This document shows, one piece after another, positions 6,376-12,643 of a stretch of DNA of 12,643 nt (positions are counted from its first letter, which is position 1; every line of letters starts with the position of its first letter). The notes under the pieces were generated by a model. That model saw only the letters and a list, made by a program, of their open reading frames with translations, was not told where the DNA came from and did no database searches. The stretch comes from an uncultured Faecalibacterium sp. (GTDB lineage: Bacteria; Bacillota; Clostridia; Oscillospirales; Ruminococcaceae). The stretch covers positions 1 through 12,643 of the forward strand of contig CAKSZS010000053.1 of the NCBI GenBank assembly GCA_934525845.1, given 5' to 3'. The translations under genes were made by a program, and so were the position numbers.

Positions 6376-6404
6376 ATTATACATACGAATGCGCGATTTG
6401 TCTA
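6376..6404 (-). promoter_or_regulatory. Promoter of the micro-ORF transcription unit
   Basis: On the minus strand TAGACA (6404-6399), a 17-nt spacer and a perfect TATAAT (6381-6376), preceded by TG, match the vegetative promoter at 11 of 12 positions. The start would be near 6369. Confidence 0.8.
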
Positions 6405-6758
6405 TTCGCAGACTGCACAAGAATATTCCTGAAAAATTATGCGATTCTTGAAAAGAACTGTGAAAATGACACAGAAAAGCCTCCCCCAAACGCATTCTGC
6501 GCAGGCTGCCCAACCTTGCAGGCACCTTGTGGAAAACCTCTGCGCCAAATCTGCCAAACTTTGCCCGGCGGGCCGGAAAAATGCTTGACGCGGGCAGGAA
6601 AGAGTACACTGCCGTTGCAGCTGCTGCTGGCGGGACCGATTGCGCGGGGCATCTTCCGGGCAGCGTTCCGGCGGGAGGACGCACAGAGAAGTTGACCAGA
6701 ACTTTCGGGCCGTTTGTGGAGGATTTTACGCAAAACGGGAGAAAATGCCAGCGGGGTA

Positions 6759-6787
6759 TTATGCGGCCGGTCCATTTGTGCTAGAAT
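6759..6787 (+). promoter_or_regulatory. Possible extended -10 promoter ahead of a short leader or sRNA
   Basis: TGCTAGAAT (extended -10, box at 6782-6787) has no good -35 box at the expected distance (TTATGC, 6759-6764). It points at the terminator hairpin about 30 nt downstream and, beyond it, the DUF2798 gene. Confidence 0.4.
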
Positions 6788-6813
6788 AAGCGCCAATGAA
6801 TGGTAGTCGCAGC

Positions 6814-6852
6814 AAGGCCCCGCGAGACGAAAGTTTTCGCGGGGCCTTTTGT
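6814..6852 (+). terminator. GC-rich terminator hairpin upstream of the DUF2798 gene
   Basis: AAGGCCCCGCGA (6814-6825) pairs perfectly over 12 bp with TCGCGGGGCCTT (6837-6848), and T residues continue (TTTTGTT). No protein gene precedes it on the plus strand. It therefore ends a short RNA of about 60 nt, or acts as an attenuator in the leader of the DUF2798 gene. With A residues on its left arm it could also work for minus-strand transcripts. Confidence 0.8.
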
Positions 6853-6911
6853 TGTGCGGTGAAAGTTCGCATCTACCTATTATTATAGGGATTATAAGGA
6901 GCTTTACAACA

Positions 6912-7373
6912 ATGCCGAAAACACTTCTGGAAAAAATCGTTTTTACCATCGTCATGGCAACGATCATGGTCTATGGTATGATTGTCTACAATGTGGCGCT
7001 GAACACCAACGGCGTAACGAATGCGACCTTTGCCATGGCACTGCATGAGATGCCCATCATGGTGCCGGTGGCCTGTGTGTTGGAATTCTTCGTGGTAGAA
7101 AAACTGGCGACTGCGCTGGCCTTTACCTTTATGAAGCCCACCGACCGCTCGCAGTTCATCACCTATGCCATCTCTCTGATGATCGTCTGCATCATGTGCC
7201 CGGTGATGAGCCTGGTGGCAACCCTGCTGTTCAAGGAACCCAGCTTCGGGATGTGGGTGCACACCTGGGGCTGCAATATGCCTATGGCTCTGTGCTGGCA
7301 GATGCTGTACTGCGGTCCGCTGAGCCGTGCCATCTTCCGGCTGTTGTTCCGCCGCAAAAAACAGGCAGCTTGA
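6912..7373 (+). CDS. DUF2798-family membrane protein
   Basis: This 153-residue integral membrane protein has four hydrophobic segments at about residues 8-28, 44-68, 84-106 and 118-145. They form two similar halves, each with a small-residue or acidic H/W-x-x-P-M pattern (LHEMPIMVPVACVLEFF and WGCNMPMALCWQM). This layout and the opening KIVFTIVMATIMVYGMIVYNVALN are what I associate with DUF2798 proteins, whose function is unknown. The C terminus is basic (FRRKKQAA). The ATG at 6912 is chosen because AAGGAG lies 10 nt upstream; an in-frame TTG further up lies inside the terminator region. The gene stands alone between a terminator and the ATP synthase promoter. No link to ATP synthase can be shown. 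Confidence 0.8.
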   Translation: MPKTLLEKIVFTIVMATIMVYGMIVYNVALNTNGVTNATFAMALHEMPIMVPVACVLEFFVVEKLATALAFTFMKPTDRSQFITYAISLMIVCIMCPVMSLVATLLFKEPSFGMWVHTWGCNMPMALCWQMLYCGPLSRAIFRLLFRRKKQAA

Positions 7374-7399
7374 ACCGGGCAGAACGCCCCCGGAGAGAC

Positions 7400-7416
7400 C
7401 ATATAAATTTTATATG
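7400..7416. repeat. Perfect AT-rich palindrome
   Basis: CATATAAA and TTTATATG are exact inverted arms around a single T, 27 nt downstream of the DUF2798 stop and about 190 nt before the atp promoter. The one-base centre makes an RNA hairpin unlikely and a protein-binding operator possible. No regulator is identified. Confidence 0.45.
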
Positions 7417-7601
7417 CCGGATATATAAAAGTATACAAAATGTGTATTCTGGACGCGAAAAAAGCGGTTGAGATTAAGATTCGACAAAGAAAATTGGGCG
7501 AAAAGCATAGTTTAAGAAAACTTTATTGGATAAAGTGCACAACATTTTTCACACGTCCAGGAAACGGAATATAACAAAAGGTAGAATGTGCGGCGGGGGT
7601 C

Positions 7602-7630
7602 TTGCCAACATCCGGGAATCGTACTATCAT
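7602..7630 (+). promoter_or_regulatory. Promoter of the ATP synthase operon
   Basis: TTGCCA (7602-7607), a 17-nt spacer and TATCAT (7625-7630) match the vegetative consensus at five of six positions in each box. Transcription would start near 7637, giving a leader of about 180 nt before atpB. Confidence 0.78.
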
Positions 7631-7664
7631 ACACAACGAAAAAAGACGAAATGACCCGTGCAGG

Positions 7665-7709
7665 GAGGAGGGCGCAGGAAAGCAAATCGTGCGCCTTCCT
7701 TGCTTTTTT
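7665..7709 (+). terminator. Terminator-like hairpin (possible attenuator) in the atp leader
   Basis: Bases 7665-7676 pair with 7690-7701 over 12 contiguous positions (two of them G-U) around a 13-nt loop. Two bases later a run of six T begins (7704-7709). It lies between the predicted transcription start and atpB, so full-length transcription must read through it. A second weaker hairpin, GGCCTTT (7720-7726) with AAAGGCC (7746-7752), follows. Confidence 0.6.
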
Positions 7710-7818
7710 CACGCTCTGTGGCCTTTTTTGAAGAGGGTAAGAAGGAAAGGCCAGAGAACGGCATTCTGCAAAAAAAAACAAAATCGCGGCCCCCATTTTA
7801 CAGGAAGGAGGAAAAGCA

Positions 7819-8502
7819 ATGAATCAATTGACCCAGGCCCTGATGGAAGAGCTTACCGTTGAATATTTCACGATCGGCTCGCTGCAGATCCCGGAATCCG
7901 TGGTGGTCAGCTGGGGCATCATGGCATTTCTTGTCATCGGCTCCATCCTGCTGACCCGCAACCTGCGGGTGGACCACATCAGCAAGCGGCAGGCCATGCT
8001 GGAAATGGTGTATAACCTCGGCAACAGTTTCTTTGAGAATCTGCTGGGCGAGCAGGGCAAGCGCTATGTCCCGTACCTGATGACCGTGGCCCTGTACATC
8101 GCCTGCTCGAACCTGATCGGTGTGTTCGGCATCAAGCCCCCCACGAAAGACCTGAACGTGACCGCAGCACTGGCTCTGATGAGCATCATCCTCATCGAGT
8201 ATGCCGGCATCCATGCACGCGGCGGTGTGGGCTTCCTCAAGAGCCTTGCCGCTCCCACCCCGGTCATGACCCCCATGAACATTCTGGAGATCGCCATCCG
8301 GCCCACCAGTCTGTGTATGCGACTGTTCGGCAACGTGCTGGGCGCGTTCGTCATCATGGAGCTGATCAAGCTGGTCGTGCCCGTGTTCGTCCCGGCGGTG
8401 TTCAGTCTGTATTTTGACCTGTTCGATGGTCTCATCCAGACCTATGTGTTCGTGTTCCTGACCTCGCTGTTCATGAAAGAAACCATGGGCGGAGAGGACT
8501 GA
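7819..8502 (+). CDS. atpB: F-type ATP synthase subunit a
   Basis: This is the membrane stator subunit that forms the two half-channels for ions next to the c-ring. The 227-residue protein is hydrophobic with five to six membrane helices. The signature helix contains RPTSLCMRLFGN; R168 is the essential arginine facing the c-ring, and E157 and R161 precede it in the usual positions. A polar Gln (Q207, LIQTYVFVFL) in the last helix matches the conserved glutamine of the family. An AAGGAGG site lies a few bases before the ATG. It is the first gene of the operon, and no atpI precedes it. Confidence 0.96.
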   Translation: MNQLTQALMEELTVEYFTIGSLQIPESVVVSWGIMAFLVIGSILLTRNLRVDHISKRQAMLEMVYNLGNSFFENLLGEQGKRYVPYLMTVALYIACSNLIGVFGIKPPTKDLNVTAALALMSIILIEYAGIHARGGVGFLKSLAAPTPVMTPMNILEIAIRPTSLCMRLFGNVLGAFVIMELIKLVVPVFVPAVFSLYFDLFDGLIQTYVFVFLTSLFMKETMGGED

Positions 8503-8540
8503 TCCACTGATATTTACTGATTTAAAAGGAGATTATTACT

Positions 8541-8765
8541 ATGAACGGTTTGATTGCTCTGGGCGCTGGCATTGCAGCGCTGACCGGCATTGGCGGCGGT
8601 ATCGGCATCGGCATCGCAACGGGTAAGGCAACGGAGGCCATCTCCCGCCAGCCCGAAGCTTCCGGCAAGATCCAGACCAACCTGCTGCTGGGTGCAGCTC
8701 TGGCAGAAGGTACTGCAATTTTCGGTTTCGTTGTTGCTCTGCTGATCATCCTGTTCCTGGGTTGA
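8541..8765 (+). CDS. atpE: F-type ATP synthase subunit c
   Basis: This 74-residue proteolipid forms the rotating c-ring. Helix 1 carries the glycine-repeat packing motif GGGIGIGIATGKA (about 18-30), followed by the polar loop RQP (36-38). Helix 2 carries the ion-binding carboxylate E56 in LAEGTAIFGF. The glutamine of helix 1 and the E-S pair of helix 2 found in Na+-binding rings such as Propionigenium and Ilyobacter are absent (I23, and G57 after E56). H+ coupling is therefore predicted. An AGGAG site precedes the ATG. A 38-nt spacer follows atpB, as expected where extra ribosome loading supports the high c stoichiometry. Confidence 0.97.
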   Translation: MNGLIALGAGIAALTGIGGGIGIGIATGKATEAISRQPEASGKIQTNLLLGAALAEGTAIFGFVVALLIILFLG

Positions 8766-8782
8766 TGATGGAGGCATGACGA

Positions 8783-9274
8783 ATGCTGACACTGAATCTG
8801 AACCTTTTGTATACAGTCGTCAACGTTCTGGTGCTGTTTTTGCTGCTGCGCAAGTTCCTGTACAAGCCCGTGGCAGATATCATTGCACAGCGCCAGAAGC
8901 TGGTGGACGAGAACCTGGCCGCCGCAGAGACCTCCAAGAAGGAAGCTGCAGACGCCATGAACGCCGCGCAGGAAAAACTGCGCAATGTGGACAATGAAGC
9001 TGCTGCCCGCCGCGAAGCCTACGAGAAGCAGGCCGAGACCGAAAAGCAGCAGCTGCTGGCAGATGCCCGCAAGCAGGCGGACGCCATCGTGGCCGCCGGT
9101 AAGGTGAGCGCTGAAGCCGAGCGCCAGAGCAAACTGCGGGAAGCAGATGCCCAGACCACGGCACTGGCCCGTGCGATGTGCGAGAAGCTGCTGGCCCGCA
9201 ACCTGACCGCCCAGGACGATGCACGTCTGCTGGACGATCTGCTGGAGAAAGCAGGTGCAGGCAATGGCAACTGA
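8783..9274 (+). CDS. atpF: F-type ATP synthase subunit b
   Basis: This is the peripheral-stalk subunit. The 163-residue protein has one N-terminal membrane helix (about 6-23, LLYTVVNVLVLFLLLRKFL) followed by FLYKPV, the usual exit motif. A long charged helix (about 30-150) rich in Ala, Glu, Lys and Gln is suited to a right-handed coiled-coil dimer. The length is typical and the C terminus (LLDDLLEKAGAGNGN) shows no added delta-like domain, in contrast to the b-delta fusions of mycobacteria. GGAGG lies 8 nt before the chosen ATG. The 3' end overlaps the next gene by 11 nt, leaving no space for a separate delta gene. Confidence 0.95.
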   Translation: MLTLNLNLLYTVVNVLVLFLLLRKFLYKPVADIIAQRQKLVDENLAAAETSKKEAADAMNAAQEKLRNVDNEAAARREAYEKQAETEKQQLLADARKQADAIVAAGKVSAEAERQSKLREADAQTTALARAMCEKLLARNLTAQDDARLLDDLLEKAGAGNGN

Positions 9275-11018
9275 ATTCAGCCGTGAATTTTTTGCGGACA
9301 ACCGCATCGTCAAGGCCGACCTGCGCTGTGCCCGCAAGCCCCGGGAAGAGGATTTGAACCGGATCCGGGCCGAGGTCAAGAAGCTGTACGACGCCACCGA
9401 GGTCATTTTGAATGTGACGGTGGACGAGAGTCTGCTGTCCGGCTATGTCCTGCAGGTGGGCGACCGCGTGTTCGACAACTCCGGCCGTCATCAGCTGGAT
9501 AAGATGATGGAGGGCAAGCCTTCGCTGGCCACCCTCAAGACCCGCATCGAGGACTACAAGCCCGCCGAGACCTCTGCCGAGGGCGGTGTGGTCATCTCCT
9601 CCGCCGACGGCATCGTGCACGTCGAGGGCATGAACCGCGCCGTATACGGCGAGATCGTCACCTTCGACAACGGTGCCAAGGGCATGGTGGAGAGCGTGGA
9701 CCCCGAACAGCTGGGCATCATGCTGTTCGATGGAGCCGAGACCGTTGGCGTGGGCACCATGGTGACCCGCAGCGGCAAGCGTGCCGGCATTCCGGTGGGC
9801 GACGGCTTCCTGGGCCGTGTCATTGACCCCCTGGGCGAACCCATCGACGGCAAAGGCCCCATCGAGGCCGAAGGTTACAACCCCATTGAGAAGCAGGCCC
9901 CCGGCATCCTGGAGCGCCAGAGCGTGGACACCCCGCTGCACACCGGCATCCTGGCCATCGACTCCATGTTCCCCATTGGCCGCGGCCAGCGTGAGCTGAT
10001 CATCGGCGACCGCCAGACCGGCAAGACCTCCATTGCAACGGACGCCATCCTGAACCAGAAAAATACCGGCGTCCTGTGCATTTATGTCGCCATCGGCCAG
10101 AAGGCTTCTTCCATCGCCCGTGTGGCCGAGGACCTGAAGAAGCACGGTGCCATGGAGTATACCACCATCGTGGCGGCCACTGCTTCCGATTCTGCCCCCC
10201 TGCAGTACATCGCACCCTATGCGGGCACGGCCCTGGCTGAGTACTTCATGGACAAGGGCAAGAGCGTCCTGATCGTCTACGATGATCTGTCCAAGCACGC
10301 AGTGGCCTACCGTGCCATCTCGCTGCTGCTGCGCCGTTCTCCGGGCCGTGAAGCCTACCCCGGCGACGTCTTCTATCTGCACTCCCGTCTGCTGGAGCGC
10401 TCCTGCCGGATGCGCGATGACCTGGGCGGCGGTTCCATCACCGCCCTCCCCATCGTCGAGACCCAGGCAGGCGACGTCTCCGCTTACATTCCCACCAACG
10501 TCATTTCCATCACCGACGGCCAGATCTTCCTGGAGAGCGCCCTGTTCAACGCCGGCAATCGCCCGGCGGTCAACGTGGGCCTGTCGGTGTCCCGTGTCGG
10601 CGGCGCAGCCCAGACCAAGGCCATGAAGAAGGCCAACGCCAACCTGCGCATCGAGCTGGCCCAGTACAAGGATATGGAGTCCTTCGCCCAGTTCAGTTCT
10701 GACCTAGACGCCGAGACCCGCCGCCAGCTGGAGCACGGCAAGGCCCTGATGGAGATGCTCAAGCAGCCGCTGTATCAGCCCAAGTCCGATGCAGAGCAGG
10801 TCGTTCTGCTGGTGCTGGCTTCCCATGGCGTGCTCGACGAGATCCCCACAGCCGAGCTGCGCACCAAAACTTCCGCATTTGTGCGTCAGTTCCGCGCGGA
10901 TGTGTCCGGCACGATGGAGAAGATCCAGACCACCGGCAAGCTCGAACCCGATGAGGTCGAGACCATCCTGAACGCCTGGAAAGCTTATGCGGGAGGCGAA
11001 AGCCATGCCGTCCAGTAA
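9264..11018 (+). CDS. atpA: F-type ATP synthase delta C-terminal domain fused to subunit alpha
   Basis: This 584-residue protein is about 80 residues longer than usual alpha subunits. Residues about 16-84 match the C-terminal domain of delta: REEDLNRIRAEVKKLYDA, then VTVDESLLSGYVLQVGDR and VFDNSGRHQLDKM, aligning with the ISAAMEKRL...[29 protein letters not shown] region of E. coli delta. A near-complete alpha follows from about 87 (SLATLKTRIEDY, equivalent to the N-terminal alpha helix). It has GDRQTGKT (Walker A, 248-255), VLIVYDD (Walker B, about 335-341) and SVSRVGGAAQ with the arginine finger R444. The delta N-terminal domain is absent. The ATG at 9264 overlaps atpF by 11 nt. An in-frame ATG further up at 9219 lies inside atpF and adds no delta-like sequence. 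Ribosome binding is weak (GCAGG), so coupling to atpF is likely. Confidence 0.95.
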   Translation: MATEFSREFFADNRIVKADLRCARKPREEDLNRIRAEVKKLYDATEVILNVTVDESLLSGYVLQVGDRVFDNSGRHQLDKMMEGKPSLATLKTRIEDYKPAETSAEGGVVISSADGIVHVEGMNRAVYGEIVTFDNGAKGMVESVDPEQLGIMLFDGAETVGVGTMVTRSGKRAGIPVGDGFLGRVIDPLGEPIDGKGPIEAEGYNPIEKQAPGILERQSVDTPLHTGILAIDSMFPIGRGQRELIIGDRQTGKTSIATDAILNQKNTGVLCIYVAIGQKASSIARVAEDLKKHGAMEYTTIVAATASDSAPLQYIAPYAGTALAEYFMDKGKSVLIVYDDLSKHAVAYRAISLLLRRSPGREAYPGDVFYLHSRLLERSCRMRDDLGGGSITALPIVETQAGDVSAYIPTNVISITDGQIFLESALFNAGNRPAVNVGLSVSRVGGAAQTKAMKKANANLRIELAQYKDMESFAQFSSDLDAETRRQLEHGKALMEMLKQPLYQPKSDAEQVVLLVLASHGVLDEIPTAELRTKTSAFVRQFRADVSGTMEKIQTTGKLEPDEVETILNAWKAYAGGESHAVQ

Positions 11019-11889
11019 GCTGCTGAAAGAGCGCATTGAGAGCATTCAGGACACCATGAAGATCACGAACGCCATGTATCTGATCTCCTCGTCCAAACTG
11101 CGCAAGGCGCGCAAGAACTACCAGAACGTGTCCCCGTACTTCCACCGGATGCGCGACACGATCTCCCGCGTGGTGCCCCACCTGCCGGAAGAGCCGGTGC
11201 ATCCGTTCTTCCATGGGCGCGAGGTGGAAAATCCCAAGCGGGCCTACATCGTGCTGACCGCTGATAAGGGTATGGCGGGCGCGTACAACCAGAACCTGCT
11301 CAAGTTCCTGAAGGAACAGTGCGGCGAGGACCCCAATGCCCGGTTCTATGTGATCGGTCAGACCGGCTACCGCGCTCTGTACCACAAGGATCCCCGCCTG
11401 GTGGAAGAATTCCACTACGGCGCAACGGCCCCCACGCTGCAGCGTGCCCGTGACATCACGGTGGACGCCATCGATGACTTCAAGTCCGGCAAGCTGGATG
11501 AGATCTATCTGATCTATACCAGGATCGTGAACGCGCTGACCAGTGAGCCGGTGATGGTGCGTCTGCTGCCGCTGGACCGGGCACATCTGCAGCCTGCCCC
11601 CAAAGGTCTGGGTGACCCGAAGGGTGAGGTGGAGATGATGCCGGACGCCTGGACGGTGTTCGAGCAGACCGCGCCCATCTATATGCACGGCATGATCTTT
11701 GGTGCCATGACCGAGAGCTACTGCGCCGAGCAGAGCGCCCGCATGACCGCCATGGATTCCGCCACCAAGAGCGCCAAGGATATGATCAAGGAGCTGCAAC
11801 TGGAGTACAACCGCAGCCGCCAGGGTTCCATTACCCAGGAGATCACTGAGATCATCGGCGGCGCGGCAGCCGTGCAGAATCAGGAATAA
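11005..11889 (+). CDS. atpG: F-type ATP synthase subunit gamma
   Basis: This is the central rotor shaft. The 294-residue protein begins with KLLKERIESIQDTMKITNAM, the conserved N-terminal helix, and ends with SARMTAMDSATKSAKDMI and NRSRQGSITQEITEIIGGAAA, the conserved C-terminal helix that enters the alpha-beta hexamer. The middle Rossmann-like domain is present (ADKGMAGAYNQN). The ATG at 11005 is preferred over one 18 nt upstream because GGGAGG (10991-10996) is correctly spaced only for it. It overlaps atpA by 14 nt. Confidence 0.96.
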   Translation: MPSSKLLKERIESIQDTMKITNAMYLISSSKLRKARKNYQNVSPYFHRMRDTISRVVPHLPEEPVHPFFHGREVENPKRAYIVLTADKGMAGAYNQNLLKFLKEQCGEDPNARFYVIGQTGYRALYHKDPRLVEEFHYGATAPTLQRARDITVDAIDDFKSGKLDEIYLIYTRIVNALTSEPVMVRLLPLDRAHLQPAPKGLGDPKGEVEMMPDAWTVFEQTAPIYMHGMIFGAMTESYCAEQSARMTAMDSATKSAKDMIKELQLEYNRSRQGSITQEITEIIGGAAAVQNQE

Positions 11890-11893
11890 TGAG

Positions 11894-12029
11894 TCCGCCC
11901 TCTCAGGCCGCTTCGCGTCCAGCTCTCCCAAAGGGAGAGCCTTTGGCAAAACCATGAACTTTGCGTGGACTGCCAAGGCCTCCCACTTTGGGGGAGGTGG
12001 CAGCGCGTAAGCGCTGACGGAGAGGGCGA
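11894..12029. repeat. Palindromic intergenic repeat element between atpG and atpD
   Basis: Nearly all of the atpG-atpD gap is one element of about 135 bp with inverted ends: CGCCCTCTC (11896-11904) and GAGAGGGCG (12020-12028). Inside are nested hairpins: GCTCTCCC/GGGAGAGC (11922-11940), CCTTTGGCA-type arms around 11941 and 11971, CCTCCC/GGGAGG (11979-11997) and AGCGC/GCGCT (12002-12014). It is non-coding and sits a few bases after the atpG stop. It looks like a REP/MITE-type element of the kind common in Faecalibacterium-like genomes; that family link is from memory. No second copy is seen in this window. Confidence 0.75.
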
Positions 12030-12074
12030 GGATGCTGAAGTATTTGCAATATACACATTTTAAGAGGCAATCGT

Positions 12075-12643
<569 letters not shown>

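Larger units (their letters stand above)
6405..6911. other. Intergenic stretch without a supported gene
   Basis: This stretch separates the minus-strand micro-ORF promoter from the plus-strand DUF2798 gene. Open frames here begin at weak starts without ribosome binding sites and encode low-complexity, unrecognisable protein. The only organised elements seen are a possible extended -10 promoter near 6782, a strong terminator hairpin at 6814-6852, and the ribosome binding site of the DUF2798 gene. Confidence 0.6.
7374..7818 (+). other. Intergenic and leader region of the ATP synthase operon
   Basis: No gene is supported in this 445-nt gap. It holds an AT-rich perfect palindrome (7400-7416), the operon promoter (7602-7630), a terminator-like hairpin in the leader (7665-7709) and a purine-rich ribosome binding site for atpB. 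An atpI gene, often found ahead of atpB, is absent here. Confidence 0.65.

Noticed and set aside
5914..6451. Plus-strand frames of 66-91 residues across the micro-ORF region
   Set aside because: They lack ribosome binding sites and recognisable features, and oppose the direction of the clear promoter and terminator.
6527..6784. 85-residue plus-strand frame starting with GTG
   Set aside because: No ribosome binding site, composition looks random (Ala/Gly/Arg rich), and no upstream promoter.
7532..7553. GTGCACAA...TTTCACAC as a Rex/CRP-type operator
   Set aside because: The two halves match poorly and no regulator can be tied to them.
7540..7580. Second atp promoter, TTTTCA with TATAAC
   Set aside because: The -35 box is weak (four of six) and a better promoter lies 50 nt downstream; not strong enough to list.
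7651..7731. 26-codon leader peptide in the atp leader
   Set aside because: No ribosome binding site precedes the ATG and there is no run of control codons. The attenuator idea rests on the hairpin, not on this frame.
8880..10382. 500-residue minus-strand frame opposite the delta-alpha fusion gene
   Set aside because: It is a shadow of atpF/atpA codon bias, with no start signal and no recognisable domains.
11890..12074. CRISPR array or coding gene between atpG and atpD
   Set aside because: The repeats are inverted hairpins within a single element, not spaced direct repeats, and no open frame with a start signal is present.

Overview
The window looks like a chromosomal segment of a GC-rich Clostridia bacterium, most likely a Faecalibacterium-like member of the Oscillospiraceae. 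This rests on GC-rich codon use, strong AGGAGG-type ribosome binding sites, a T-box-controlled metG, the order of the F-type ATP synthase genes, and a palindromic intergenic repeat of a type I associate with that family. The assignment is inference.

Minus-strand half (1-5690). Reading right to left, a TATAAT promoter drives three tightly packed small membrane-protein genes (5637 to 4758). A Dabb-domain gene (4691-4389) has its own promoter. A near-consensus promoter (4386-4358) then leads into a Met-type T-box leader and the operon metG - EamA transporter - tatD (4032 to 257), whose genes overlap or nearly touch. The start of a further unknown minus-strand gene is cut by the left edge.

Middle (5690-6911). 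This stretch is AT-richer and has no ordinary gene. It does have a well-formed minus-strand promoter (6404-6376) and a strong intrinsic terminator (5772-5728). The roughly 640-nt transcript between them carries a run of very short ORFs (7-16 codons), several with good ribosome binding sites. It also holds a duplicated module in which a 14-codon ORF is followed by a two-codon AUG-UAC-stop ORF. To its right, facing the other way, are a possible short transcript ending in a GC-rich terminator hairpin and then a DUF2798 membrane protein gene.

Plus-strand half (7374-12643). A promoter (TTGCCA-17-TATCAT) and a leader with a terminator-like hairpin precede the ATP synthase genes atpB(a)-atpE(c)-atpF(b)-atpA(alpha)-atpG(gamma)-atpD(beta, cut by the right edge). 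There is no separate atpH (delta) gene. Instead the alpha protein is 584 residues long and begins with about 85 residues that match the C-terminal, b-binding domain of delta, fused in frame to a complete alpha subunit. The delta N-terminal domain, which normally docks on alpha, is absent, and atpF and the fusion gene overlap by 11 nt, so there is no room for it. The c subunit lacks the known Na+-ligand pattern, so the enzyme is predicted to use H+. A palindromic repeat of about 135 bp lies between atpG and atpD.

The delta-alpha fusion is the most striking observation, followed by the micro-ORF transcription unit.
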